Assembly (NCBI RefSeq): GCF_902806685.2
Contig: NC_048536.1
Location: 5,208,001 to 5,272,000, forward strand
DNA from: Maniola hyperantus
Taxonomy: Eukaryota; Arthropoda; Insecta; Lepidoptera; Nymphalidae
Length of the DNA stretch: 64,000 nt
Direction of reading: 5' to 3'
Under the pieces are notes generated by a model. It worked only from the letters and a program-made list of their open reading frames with translations, searched no databases and was not told where the DNA came from. A program made the position numbers and the translations under genes. Of the stretch, positions 23,701 through 32,967 are shown piece after piece (positions within the stretch are counted from its first letter, which is position 1; each line of letters starts with the position of its first letter).

Positions 23701-24839
23701 TTAGGAAACATAGTTCCTTTTGTGAGTGGTTGGTGATTTAAAATGATTATCACCCAATTAGATTTTTGCCTCTATCATTTGTACAGGATTAAACGTAACA
23801 GAGAGAGCCCTATACTAATTTCTTCTGCGGATAGGGTATAGTAACAAAATAAATAGCACTTACATATATTAGTTGCTGACTGTACCGGATTTGCAGATTC
23901 CGTAGTATCGTGTGTTCCTGAAGCTCACCTAGGGTTATCATGTCTTCAACACTTGTTATGGAGGTCGAGTGTAGTGGTTTGATGACATTAGTAACTGCTG
24001 TGATGAATACTTCGCCATTGTCGTCTCTCACTTGTATTTTACCTCCAGAACTATTGAGCACTTTTACAGCAATGGGTACATCAAATTCGGATTGTTTTTC
24101 TGGTTTTATCCAGACATAGTCCTGAAACATAATGGTAAAAAATAAGGAGATATAGGTATAAAGTAAGTACCTATGTATGTTTTCTATTGTGCTGTGCAAA
24201 GACAAGCCGTCAAACGATTACAAGCATCAGACTTATGAACAAGGCCTCCTTAGACCACGGAGGAGCCCCTGGGCACAGAGAAGGCTCTTTTAGAAAGACC
24301 CTCTTCATCTAAAAGGATTTTTAGATGAATTAAAATCTAGCAAGGCCCGTTGCTTTACCATGCCTAAGCCCGTCGAAAGCATGGGTGATGGGGCGGCATC
24401 GCTACGGAAGCACTCATACACATGAAGAAATGTACTACCTATATCCTATACTTATTTAATTTTTCTAGAAATTAAATGTCTAAGCTAACTACTTATATGA
24501 TCATTTTATCTGTCTCAGTAGGCTAAAGAATAGCTACCTTGACTGTTGGTAACAAGGTCCTGGGTTCAAAAACAGGTCTTGGGTTTTTCTGTCAAGAAAT
24601 TCTCAGTAGCACGTAAAAACCGTCGACCCACGCTTCTTCTCTCTCCGATCGTGTCGGATTGCCGTCCCATCGAGCTACGAGAGTGAAAGAATAGAGTGTA
24701 TCTATGCTTGCTCACGAACCTGTGCCCATCCGCGCAGATTTCTAATCTCTGAGGAGATTGGCCGCCGTAGCCTAAATTCGATCGGGAGGACATTACTAAA
24801 AAAAAACTTACTTACTGATATTTGGATTCGATCTGCCAT
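14748..24839 (-). CDS. Class VII unconventional myosin (MyTH4-FERM), probably the Myo28B1-type paralogue, 11 exons
   Basis: Exons in transcript order: 24839-24816, 24121-23864, 22982-22798, 21981-20774, 20680-20436, 20354-19530, 19028-18690, 18618-18404, 18320-15994, 15895-15399, 14945-14748. All phases agree; 6321 nt encode 2106 aa (fly class VII myosins are about 2120-2170). The order is motor (about 1-720; P-loop GESGAGKT at 157-164, switch I NDNSSRFGKY, switch II DIFGFENF), four or five IQ motifs (735-830), MyTH4 (945-1140), FERM (1150-1490), SH3 (1510-1570), MyTH4 (1625-1790) and FERM to the C-terminus. Such myosins carry actin-based cargo and cross-link bundles in bristles, sensory organs or microvilli. 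The stretch between the IQ motifs and the first MyTH4 is short and lacks the long charged helix of fly Crinkled/Myo7a, so I favour the Myo28B1/VIIb-like paralogue. The class is certain, the paralogue is not. The phase-0 first exon encodes only MADRIQIS. Confidence 0.93.
19375..19462. repeat. Fold-back in intron 6 of the myosin gene
   Basis: GGTGGCAAACCCCTGCCAGA and TCTGGCAGGGGTTTGCCAC form the arms around a TTTAAAGTTT-type centre. Related TGTCTGGCAGG pieces occur at 4330-4390. Confidence 0.75.
22083..22797. other. Myosin intron 3 with a non-LTR 3'-end-like repeat
   Basis: 22440-22605 reads TTGCCTGGAAGAGATCGCTTTAGCGATAAGGCCGCC ... AATAAAGTAATAAATAAATAAAT, a common lepidopteran retroelement tail. 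The stretch just before it (22130-22385) shows no recognisable domain. Confidence 0.55.
23095..23350 (-). repeat. GGTTCCGTACC-family repeat in myosin intron 2
   Basis: From CGGTCAAATGCGAGTCGGACTCG to CCCGTTGGTACCCTACGGGTACGGAACCCTAAA, including the ACAGACAAACAGACGG stretch. A CTAGCTGATGC-like remnant follows at 23400-23560. Confidence 0.65.
24555..24800 (-). repeat. Dispersed repeat in myosin intron 1
   Basis: On the minus strand it holds an open stretch (CCGATCGAATTTAGGCTACG, GCGCGGATGGGCACAGG) that I judge to be repeat sequence, not a gene, because it lies inside an intron and resembles no family. Only this copy is in the window. Confidence 0.4.
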
Positions 24840-25250
24840 TTCGGAAGTTAGATGCACTTATTCCTTTGAGATTCCACTTATATTTGGAAAACATCCCCGG
24901 ATAAACATCATCACAACAACATAAAATGAGCACTGCAATGCTTTTATCAATGTTCAAGATTATTTATCACCAATATACAGATAACACGTCAATCTTATCA
25001 TAAATATTCAAAGACAGATAGTAACATGCCCAAGTATCATATTGAACATGATTATTGGTTTTGGTACGACCCACATACCTACTATAATATATTTATGATT
25101 GGATTTGATCAATAAGTTGATTGTATGACAATTTGATAAGAGATATTATTTTATGCTACCTACTTGCTTGTATTACTTTACAAACCATCAAAGCGATCTC
25201 TATCAGTTTGGACGAAACATATTTTGATTACATTTCAAATATGAACTTCC
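24840..25250. other. Upstream of the myosin gene
   Basis: AT-rich and without obvious repeats. Should contain the myosin 5' UTR and promoter; no clear TATA box or initiator found. Confidence 0.4.
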
Positions 25251-25308
25251 TTTTTTAGGGTTCCGTACCTCAAAAAGAAAAACAGAACCCTTAAGGATCA
25301 CTTTGTTG

Positions 25309-25483
25309 TGTAGTGTAGGCTTGGTGTGTCTCCAACCGTAAGCCCGGTGTAACACCAGCTTGCGCCAAAACTGCTAACGTTGCACGTTACATTGTATTAA
25401 TGCATTCTCGATTATTACACGCTTTACGCTCAACATGATCAGACGTTTTATTTCTATCATCATCACCAACACCAATCACCACA
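25309..25483 (+). repeat. 5' LTR of the gypsy-type element
   Basis: 175 bp, TG...CA ends, and no difference from the 3' LTR that I can find by eye. It should hold promoter and start site; I see no convincing TATA box. Confidence 0.95.
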
Positions 25484-25501
25484 TGGCGACCCTGCTCTAA
25501 G
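25484..25501 (+). other. Primer binding site of the gypsy-type element
   Basis: TGGCGACCCTGCTC follows the 5' LTR with no spacer. The first eight bases would pair with a tRNA ending GGTCGCCA, resembling the tRNA-Arg priming known for the mdg1/412 group. The tRNA assignment is inference. Confidence 0.6.
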
Positions 25502-25504
25502 GAC

Positions 25505-25816
25505 TTGAGAAGAAGCGATGAAGGTAGAAAATGGGGAAGAAATATTCCAAGTCAAAAGAAGAAACCATCGTTGTGGCGCAAGCTGGTGGCGCAAAATGCC
25601 AATGGCGAGGCCAGCGCTAGTCGACTTTACTCGGAATTGGAATTAAGTGATATTTTATTAATAGTGGTGTTGTCGATAATGATGATGGCTATTGGGTGGT
25701 ATTTTTATAAAAGATGCCAAGAAAAATCAATTAATATCTTACGAAGAGAAATGAATGCAGGCCATATGAATGTTGTAACGAGGCCCCCGGAGATGGTGAC
25801 TTCAGCGCATATTTGA
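25505..25816 (+). CDS. Leader reading frame with one membrane segment (gypsy-type element), start unclear
   Basis: An open frame of about 100 codons between the primer site and gag. It reads basic and hydrophilic at first (GRKWGRNIPSQKKKPSLWRK), then NGEASASRLYSELELSD, a strongly hydrophobic stretch (ILLIVVLSIMMMAIGWYFY), then the basic tail KRCQEKSINILRREMNAG. This is the shape of a single-pass membrane anchor with a cytosolic tail. No ATG exists in this frame before the hydrophobic stretch (first at about 25676), and the frame runs upstream without a stop through the primer site, so a start would need a non-AUG codon or splicing. I do not recognise the product. It could be a remnant of an envelope anchor, a captured gene piece, or chance; the amphipathic layout argues against chance. 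Confidence 0.45.
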   Translation: MRRSDEGRKWGRNIPSQKKKPSLWRKLVAQNANGEASASRLYSELELSDILLIVVLSIMMMAIGWYFYKRCQEKSINILRREMNAGHMNVVTRPPEMVTSAHI

Positions 25817-25965
25817 GCCCCACGACGCGACGTTCCGAGAAATTTGGCCGACGTGACCCGACCCAGTGTTTGTGAACAGTGTACCTACGATGTGAATGGA
25901 ATGTACTGTGACCTTTTTCCGAGAACTGCACCTGTTACTTAAGTGCGAACTTATAAAATTAATAT

Positions 25966-27168
25966 ATGGAATTAGAACAATTAGATACTATATTAGTGCA
26001 ATTAAATCAATTAAGGACTTATTTAGTGAAAATCGGACCTAGTAGAAGAAAAGGGGACTTGTTAGTGAAAAAGTACAGTGAGGCAAATAAATGTTATAAT
26101 AGTTATTTAGAAGTAATAGGGATAGTACAAGAAAAATTCGATAAAAACGAGTATACACAGGACACTCAAAAATATGTATTAGGAATTAAATATAAGGTAG
26201 AGAGTTTATATAGGGATATTTTTAATTTGTGTAATTTTCAGGAAACTTCCACAGACAAGATGGAGAGTAAGGTAAGTTTTGATTTGAAAACCGCGGTAAA
26301 CTTGTTGCCTATTATGACCGACGATGAAAGTGTTACGCAAAAATTAATAGATGCAATTGAACTTTATAATTCGATGTTAAATACCGAAACTAAATGCTTA
26401 CTTGTGAATTTTATCTTGAAAACACGCCTTTCGCGTAATGCTAAGCTACGCCTTAATACAAAATACGACGATGTAGAATCTTTATTGCGGGACATGAAAT
26501 TGCATCTGTTAACTAAAAAATCCGATGTAGCGTTACAAAGTAAACTACAATCGACCGTTCAGGCCAATAAGTCGATTGAAGAATTTGGACAGGAAATTGA
26601 AAAATTATTCGTAGAATTAACGATTTCACAGGCTGACGGAGAGCCGTCAAAATACGAAATTTTGCGGCCATTAAATGAAAAAAATGCTATAAAACGGTTT
26701 GCAGATGGATTGCGGAGCCAAAAATTAAGCACGATCATAGCCGCACGCAACTATAGCACTCTGAAAGATGCAATAAGAGCAGCGGAGGACGAATCCTTAG
26801 TGAATCCTCCTCCTCCTTTCATGACATATCAAAGAGGTCAATTTCGTGGTAGACGTGGTTATAATAACTTTAATAGGGGAAGGCCACAATATTATCCAAG
26901 GTCATATTATAATAATTCGTATCATAACAACGATCACTTTCATAATAATTCCCAAAGATATTCCTATTATAATCGTGGTTTTTCATCTGCCAGAAATGCG
27001 GTCAGGGGTGCAAACCCAACTCGAGGTCGTGGTGTTACATATCAGTGGCAAAATAACAATCGGAGTTCACGAGGAGCTTTTACAAATAGGAATCAGAGGA
27101 AAATAAATTATGCTGCTCCTTCGTCAACTGAAAACAACGAGAGTTCAGAAAAATTTTTTCGTCCCTAA
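25966..27168 (+). CDS. gag: Gag of the gypsy-type element
   Basis: A 400-aa protein that forms the particle shell and binds the element's RNA. The N-terminal half is helical and charged (MELEQLDTILVQLNQLR). The middle (about 105-270) has the look of an errantivirus/gypsy capsid. The C-terminal 130 residues are rich in Arg, Gly, Asn and Tyr (RGQFRGRRGYNNFNRGRP and similar), an RGG-type RNA-binding tail. There is no CCHC zinc knuckle, as in several insect gypsy-group Gags. The gene overlaps pol by 59 nt. Confidence 0.9.
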   Translation: MELEQLDTILVQLNQLRTYLVKIGPSRRKGDLLVKKYSEANKCYNSYLEVIGIVQEKFDKNEYTQDTQKYVLGIKYKVESLYRDIFNLCNFQETSTDKMESKVSFDLKTAVNLLPIMTDDESVTQKLIDAIELYNSMLNTETKCLLVNFILKTRLSRNAKLRLNTKYDDVESLLRDMKLHLLTKKSDVALQSKLQSTVQANKSIEEFGQEIEKLFVELTISQADGEPSKYEILRPLNEKNAIKRFADGLRSQKLSTIIAARNYSTLKDAIRAAEDESLVNPPPPFMTYQRGQFRGRRGYNNFNRGRPQYYPRSYYNNSYHNNDHFHNNSQRYSYYNRGFSSARNAVRGANPTRGRGVTYQWQNNNRSSRGAFTNRNQRKINYAAPSSTENNESSEKFFRP

Positions 27169-30100
27169 ATTCATTTTATCAGGAAATAACATAAATTGGG
27201 TGAATTTTAGGCGTTACGGTCAGACAGTAGACTTATTAGTGGATACTGGAGCATCAATTTGCGCTATTAAGCGTAGTTCATTAAATAAACTTAGAAATCA
27301 ACCACAATTTTATGCTGATGAGTTTGAGATTCATGGAGTTGGTGGCGGTCTTATGTCAGAAGGTTATGTATTTTTAGATCTCTACAGCTATGGCAAAAAA
27401 TTCATACAAAAATTTTATGTGTTTCGTAATTTACCATGTAATTCATCTGGAATTTTAGGACAAGACTTTCTGTTAAAATACCGTGGGATTGTGAACTATA
27501 AAAATAAGTGTTTAATATTAAGGAATAGATTTAGTACTGTAAGATTAGCGCTTAACTTTGATGACGTGTTAGAAATAGAACCTAGATGTGAAGTTATTAA
27601 GTATATTCCTACTAATCTTAATAAAGATTGCGTAATTGTAAGCGATGAAGTGGCTAATGGTGTATTCATAGCGAATTCAATTTGTTCGCCAAAAAATGGG
27701 TGTTTACCTGTTAAGATATTAAATACAACAGAAAATAAAGTAGTTTTAAGAAATATTAAGCCTATTGTGCATGATGCAGATGAGTATTATATAAGTAAGT
27801 TTAGTTCTAGTTTATTAAGCCCGTCACGCACGCGTGAATTATTTTCTTTATTAAAGTTGGAATCTTATTTGAATAAGGAAGAACAAAGTACAATTGAAAA
27901 TATTTGTGCTAAGTATAGTGATATTTTTCACTTACCAAATGATAAATTGAGTGTAACGAATATTTACAAGCAAGACATTAAATTGAAAGACAATACTTCA
28001 GCGGTTTATAGTAAACCATATAGGTTACCCTTTGCACAAAAACAAGAAATTAAAAAACAGGTTGAAGAGTTACTTAAAAATGATATTATAGAAGAGTCAG
28101 TTAGTGATTGGTCAAGTCCATTACTTATAGTTCCAAAAAAGGTAGATAAATCAGGTGAAAGAAAATGGAGAGTTGTTATAGATTATAGAAAGCTTAATGA
28201 TAATATAAAAGATGACAAATTCCCACTACCCAATATCACAGATATTCTAGATTCGTTATCAGGTTTCATATATTTTTCACATCTTGATTTATCGCAAGGG
28301 TATTATCAAATTGAATTAGATCCAGAAAGTAGAAAGTATACTGCTTTTTCGACTGATCAAGGTCAATATCAAATGAAAAGACTGCCTATGGGTCTGAAAA
28401 TCAGCCCAAGTGCTTTTTCTAGAGCAATGACAGTAGCTATGGCAGGATTGAATTATGAAAAATGTCTGATATACCTAGACGATTTAATAGTTTTAGGTAG
28501 AAATTTGGAAGATCATAATAAAAATTTAATTACAATTTTTGAAAGACTTCGAAAAGTTAATCTCAAGTTAAATCCTTCAAAATGTGAATTTTTGAAGAAG
28601 GAACTTTTATATTTAGGCCATGTTATTTCAAACAGTGGAATTTTACCAGATCCAGAAAAGGTGAAAGTGGTAAAGAATTATCCGGTTCCAAAATCAACTG
28701 ATGATGTAAAACGTTTCGTAGCATTCGCTAACTACTATAGAAAATTCGTAAAAAATTTTGCAGATATTGTCTTACCTCTAAATAAACTCGCAAAAAAAGA
28801 TGCAATTTTTAATTGGTCATCTGAATGTGAAGAAGCTTTTAACACATTAAAAAATATTCTAATTAATCCTCCAGTATTGAGTTATCCAGATTTTTCAGAA
28901 AATAATGAATTTGTTTTAGAAACAGACAGTTCAGGTTTTGCAATAGGTAGTGTATTATGCAATAAAAACGGTAAACCAATCGCTTATGCGAGCAGAAATC
29001 TAAATAAAGCAGAACTAAATTACCCGATTATAGAAAAAGAACTACTAGCTATAGTATGGTCAGTAAAATATTTTAGGCCTTATTTATATGCTCGTAAATT
29101 TAGGATAAAAACAGATCATAAACCATTAATATATTTATTTGGAATGAGAAATCCTACCAGTCGTTTAACAAAATTTAGACTTTGTCTGGAAGAGTATGAT
29201 TTTGTTGTTGAGTATGTAAAGGGAAAGAGTAATGTAGCTGCAGATGCATTATCTCGTATGATTGTGGAATCTAATGAGTTGAAGAGTATGAATGAGAAGT
29301 ATGTAAGTGAGAAGAATGTTAATGTGATGACACGTGCTCAGACTAAGAAAGCGAGAGAATTTGAGAATAATAATATTATTACAAACAAGGACGTACCGGC
29401 ATTTAGACAACATGTAGACAACGTAAGGACTGATCAACCTAACGTTGTTGAGATACTAAAAAAGACTACTAATGACACGGAACTGACATTAATCGATAAG
29501 AGAAAGTGGTTAGATATTTTAAATAATAAAAGACTAAATAAACGCGTTTCAAGAAATAAAAACTACATGTACGTTAAGGAAAAGTTGACTATATATTCAT
29601 GTTTGAACCCAAATTCTTTATCAATAAGGACGCGAGACGACTTGTTGAAAGAATTGGAAGATATGTGTGAAGAGATAAATATAAAAGAGCTCGTTATAAT
29701 TAAAAATGAAGATAACTTGAAAATGATTAAAACAATGTTAAATAAAATAAAATATGATAAAAGTAAAAATAAAGAAAATCTTAGGTTTTGTGTAATAAAT
29801 AATGTGGAGAGAATAAGTGATAATGATAAAAAGAAACTTATATTAAATGATTTCCATTTGTTACCTACAAGTGGACATGCAGGAGTAAGGAGAACACTTA
29901 ACAATATTAAAAAGTATTATTATTGGCCAGGGATGGAAACAGATGTCATCGAGTTTATTAAAAAGTGTATTAAGTGTCAAAAGTGTAAGCATCATAGATA
30001 TATTCGAGAACCTCTAACTGTAACTACGACAGCATCTTCAGCTTTAGATAAAGTATTTTTAGATATTGTTGGTCCTATAGATAAAGATGATTTTGGATAT

Positions 30101-30745
30101 AAATATATACTAACAATTCAATGCGAATTAACAAAATATTTAGAAGCATACCCATTAGTTACAAAATCAGCTGAAGAGGTTGCTAAAATTTTTGTGGAAA
30201 AATTTATTTTATCTTACGGCGTTCCAAGGATTATTGGCACGGATAGAGGATCTGAATTTATTAGTTCTATAATGAAAGAAACTTGTACAATTTTAGGTAT
30301 TGAAAAAATGTTATCGACTGCTTATCATCATGAATCTATTGGTGCGTTAGAGAATACACATAAAGGGTTAGGTAATTTTCTTAGAATACAAACTAACGGT
30401 TTTCCAAATTCATGGAGTTCTTGGATTCCCTTTTGGAAATTTTCGTACAACACAACAGTTCATAGTGAAACTAAATATACTCCTTATGAATTAGTATTTG
30501 GCCATGCATGTGTATTGCCTAACAATCTGACATCAAAAGTTGAACCTTTATATAACTTTGAAAATTATCCTCTTGAACTTAAATATAGATTACAAAAAGC
30601 TCAAAGTGATGCGAGAAATAATTTAATTAAAAGCAAGGAAGCAAGAAAATTTAAATATGATATAAAAATAAATCCAATCCATTACGAAAAGGATGATTTG
30701 GTTTTGGTTAAGCAAGAGAATACTAAAAAGCTAGAAAATTTATAA
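27110..30745 (+). CDS. pol: Pol of the gypsy-type element (protease-RT-RNase H-integrase), tail cut by a stop
   Basis: An open frame of 1211 codons. Order: aspartic protease (VDTGAS near 44), reverse transcriptase (about 300-480; LPMGLKISPSAF, active site YLDDLIVL), RNase H (about 590-710; ETDSSGFAIG, KTDHKPLIYL), a long Lys/Asn-rich linker, integrase zinc domain (GHAGVRRTLNNIKKYY then CIKCQKC) and integrase core (DIVGPI, GTDRGSEF, ALENTHKGLG). All catalytic motifs are present. The frame is +1 relative to gag (gag codons start at positions 1 mod 3, pol codons at 2 mod 3). It ends with TAA at 30743-30745; the same frame stays open to another TAA at 30851-30853, over a stretch that reads like the usual end of a GPY/F integrase tail. 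The stop therefore looks like a point mutation removing about 35 residues. pol may be made by +1 frameshifting, or by re-initiation at the ATG at 27110. Confidence 0.93.
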   Translation: MLLLRQLKTTRVQKNFFVPKFILSGNNINWVNFRRYGQTVDLLVDTGASICAIKRSSLNKLRNQPQFYADEFEIHGVGGGLMSEGYVFLDLYSYGKKFIQKFYVFRNLPCNSSGILGQDFLLKYRGIVNYKNKCLILRNRFSTVRLALNFDDVLEIEPRCEVIKYIPTNLNKDCVIVSDEVANGVFIANSICSPKNGCLPVKILNTTENKVVLRNIKPIVHDADEYYISKFSSSLLSPSRTRELFSLLKLESYLNKEEQSTIENICAKYSDIFHLPNDKLSVTNIYKQDIKLKDNTSAVYSKPYRLPFAQKQEIKKQVEELLKNDIIEESVSDWSSPLLIVPKKVDKSGERKWRVVIDYRKLNDNIKDDKFPLPNITDILDSLSGFIYFSHLDLSQGYYQIELDPESRKYTAFSTDQGQYQMKRLPMGLKISPSAFSRAMTVAMAGLNYEKCLIYLDDLIVLGRNLEDHNKNLITIFERLRKVNLKLNPSKCEFLKKELLYLGHVISNSGILPDPEKVKVVKNYPVPKSTDDVKRFVAFANYYRKFVKNFADIVLPLNKLAKKDAIFNWSSECEEAFNTLKNILINPPVLSYPDFSENNEFVLETDSSGFAIGSVLCNKNGKPIAYASRNLNKAELNYPIIEKELLAIVWSVKYFRPYLYARKFRIKTDHKPLIYLFGMRNPTSRLTKFRLCLEEYDFVVEYVKGKSNVAADALSRMIVESNELKSMNEKYVSEKNVNVMTRAQTKKAREFENNNIITNKDVPAFRQHVDNVRTDQPNVVEILKKTTNDTELTLIDKRKWLDILNNKRLNKRVSRNKNYMYVKEKLTIYSCLNPNSLSIRTRDDLLKELEDMCEEINIKELVIIKNEDNLKMIKTMLNKIKYDKSKNKENLRFCVINNVERISDNDKKKLILNDFHLLPTSGHAGVRRTLNNIKKYYYWPGMETDVIEFIKKCIKCQKCKHHRYIREPLTVTTTASSALDKVFLDIVGPIDKDDFGYKYILTIQCELTKYLEAYPLVTKSAEEVAKIFVEKFILSYGVPRIIGTDRGSEFISSIMKETCTILGIEKMLSTAYHHESIGALENTHKGLGNFLRIQTNGFPNSWSSWIPFWKFSYNTTVHSETKYTPYELVFGHACVLPNNLTSKVEPLYNFENYPLELKYRLQKAQSDARNNLIKSKEARKFKYDIKINPIHYEKDDLVLVKQENTKKLENL

Positions 30746-30901
30746 AAAGGTCCATACCCAGTGGTAGAAGATGTATCTCCAAATGTTAAGATAATTATAG
30801 ATAATAAAATTAGATTAGTGCATAAGAATAGAACTATTCCTTTTTATGATTAAGTTCTTTATGTGTAAGATTTCTTTATTTGTTTTTTTTCTTTCAAAAA
30901 A

Positions 30902-30924
30902 AAAAAAAAAAAAAACGGTAGAGG
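30902..30924 (+). other. Polypurine tract of the gypsy-type element
   Basis: An A-run followed by CGGTAGAGG lies directly before the 3' LTR, where plus-strand DNA priming is expected. The long A-run (from about 30896) could also be a slippage-prone tract. Confidence 0.6.
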
Positions 30925-31099
30925 TGTAGTGTAGGCTTGGTGTGTCTCCAACCGTAAGCCCGGTGTAACACCAGCTTGCGCCAAAACTGCTAACGTTGCA
31001 CGTTACATTGTATTAATGCATTCTCGATTATTACACGCTTTACGCTCAACATGATCAGACGTTTTATTTCTATCATCATCACCAACACCAATCACCACA
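30925..31099 (+). repeat. 3' LTR of the gypsy-type element
   Basis: 175 bp, the same as the 5' LTR by eye, followed at once by the GTTG target duplication. Confidence 0.95.
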
Positions 31100-31591
31100 G
31101 TTGTCTGTCTGTCTGTCTGTCAAGAAACCTACCGGGTACTTCCCGTTGACCTAGAATCATGAAATTTGGTAGGTAGGTGGGTCTTACAGCTGGCTTTAGG
31201 GGAAAAATCTGAAAACCGTGAATTTGTGGTCACATCACACAAAAAAAATTAAATTGTGGTCATGAACTAATAATTAGTATAATTATCAAAGTAAAATAAC
31301 TATATCAAGTGGGATATCATATGAAAGAGCTTCACCTGTGGATTCTAAAACAGATTTTTATTTATTTTTATGAATCATAGTTTTTGATTTATCCTGCAAA
31401 ATGTCGAAAAAATGTGACTGTACTACGGAACCCTCGGGTGAGCGAGCCTGACTCGCACTTGGCCGGTTTTTTAAATAAAATCCCTAAAAATCAAAACAAA
31501 TAAAAATTATTGTTAACTGGTATAGTCTGATGGTATGAAGTATCTTGCATTCTAAAATGATCAAACAGTTGTGAATAATTAGTAAATACAA

Positions 31592-31597
31592 TTTATT
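31592..31597 (-). other. Polyadenylation signal of Rpn8
   Basis: AATAAA on the minus strand, about 48 nt past the stop codon. Confidence 0.65.
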
Positions 31598-31644
31598 AAA
31601 ATAATTCAGCATTACAAACAACTTAAGCTAACAATGATTTTAAA

Positions 31645-32967
31645 TTACTTCTTCTTTTCATCTTTTTCTTTCTTCTCTTTTGTTTTCTCATCTCCTTTTT
31701 TCTCTTCTTTATCATCTTTCTTTTCTTTCTTATCCTTAGATTCATCTTTCTTTCCCTCTTCTGCATCTCTGTTTGTTATTTTGTTATTGATCAGGTTGTG
31801 CAAGGCTATAATAGATCTTACTAATGCTGCTAAATATACTACAAGGGATTGATCGTTGGTTTTAATATAGAGGTTGTCAACAAAGTTGTCACTAGCAATG
31901 TCTGGAAGAAGATTGAATATGTCCTGCAGTTGGTATATGATCTGGTGGTTCATTGGCAAAGATCCCTGCCCAACTTGAACAAGGTAATCTCTGATTTCAC
32001 TTAATTGAGAGTGAAGGCCTCTTAGGCCAAGCAGCTGGTTTGTAACTCGTTGAGAGAGACTGCCCACTGTAGTATCTTTAATATCTCTTAAAAGATGTTC
32101 TACGCCAACTTCTTCCGCTTCTTCTGCACCTATTTCACTGGGCACATGCTCGAATGTCCTAGTTGTAGGGCTGCCATCATCATGTACTTCTTCAACTGCT
32201 CGATAAGCTTCAGTTGGCAACCCCAAGTCTTTAGGCTTGGCATCAATGATGACTAGGACAGAGTTAGGGCAGTAACGTCTGACAAGCTCATTGATTGCAA
32301 CATCATTCTGGTGCAATTTGGGCCCAGTGTGGTACCAGCCCACTACTTTCTCACGGGCATTCACTTTCTTGAACATACCATACATGTTTTCCAAATAATC
32401 ATGGTCCAGGAACCAGACAGATTTATCTTTATCGTCTTCATCAAAGGGAACTGTAAATAATTAGTAATAACTTCATATTAATTTTGAAAACTGATATGTC
32501 TTTATACTAAAGTAATAAATCATTGCTTAACCTGTACCTACCTACGTTTAGAGGTAACGAATATACTTGCCAATTGCCTGAATTGTAACATCCTGCTTTA
32601 AGTCTATCTAAATAGGTACCTTCAAGTTTTTAGGCACCAGTGCAAAGATGCAAGAAAGTCTAAATTTCACAAAATACCCTTTAAACGTGGAACTATTGTT
32701 TTTACGACGAAAATCACTGTACTTTTGTTGTAAAACTTCTATACTGATTTTTAAATATAGGTATCTAGTTTTAGATGCATAAATTTACTCACCTGCAAAA
32801 CTATTTGATACATCCAGAACTCCCTTAGCTCTCCAGCATCCAAGGAGTACGCCAACAACACGCTTCTGATTCCCAATTTTGCCCATACGGTTAAAATGAT
32901 CCACAACACTCAGCAGTACAAGTGGATGAACCACAACTTTAGTGGTCACAACTTCCTGACTAGGCAT
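31645..32967 (-). CDS. Rpn8: 26S proteasome lid subunit Rpn8/PSMD7 (Mov34 family), 2 exons
   Basis: Exons 32967-32793 (starting MPSQEVVTTKVVVHPLVLLS) and 32450-31645 join in phase 1; 981 nt encode 326 aa (human PSMD7 is 324). The MPN domain covers about 1-140, with VVGWYHTGPKL and HQNDVAINELVRR. It is the metal-free MPN type that pairs with the active deubiquitinase Rpn11 in the proteasome lid; the full JAMM metal ligands are missing, as expected for the family. A helical part (about 180-290) packs in the lid bundle, and the last about 40 residues are almost only Lys, Glu and Asp, the KEKE tail. Divergent from the ITP pyrophosphatase gene, 3.4 kb away, with nested transposons between. Confidence 0.97.

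Larger units (their letters stand above)
25309..31099 (+). mobile_element. Ty3/gypsy-type LTR retrotransposon, recent insertion
   Basis: A complete 5791-bp element. Its LTRs (25309-25483 and 30925-31099) are both 175 bp, begin TGTAGTG, end CACCACA, and look identical by eye. The 4-bp target duplication is GTTG (25305-25308 and 31100-31103). Inside are a primer site directly after the 5' LTR, a leader reading frame, gag, pol and a purine tract before the 3' LTR. There is no env after pol. It is inserted in an older dispersed repeat (25251-25308 plus 31104-31472), in its CTTTGTTGTCTGTCTG stretch. Identical LTRs imply a young insertion, though pol has a stop in its last part. Confidence 0.95.
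25251..31472 (+). repeat. Dispersed repeat (GGTTCCGTACCTCAAA family) split by the gypsy-type element
   Basis: 25251-25308 and 31104-31472 are the two parts of one repeat of about 430 bp. It runs from TTTTTTAGGGTTCCGTACC through a CTGTCTGT microsatellite to ACTTGGCCGGTTTTTT. The full copy at 44505-44956 shows the uninterrupted order, which confirms the insertion point. Confidence 0.85.

Noticed and set aside
24566..24793. 75-codon frame on the minus strand before myosin exon 2
   Set aside because: Lies inside intron 1; exons 1 and 2 join in phase without it, and it resembles dispersed repeat.
30746..30924. Possible envelope gene after pol
   Set aside because: Only about 180 bp remain before the 3' LTR; they continue the integrase tail and the A-rich tract, with no room for env.
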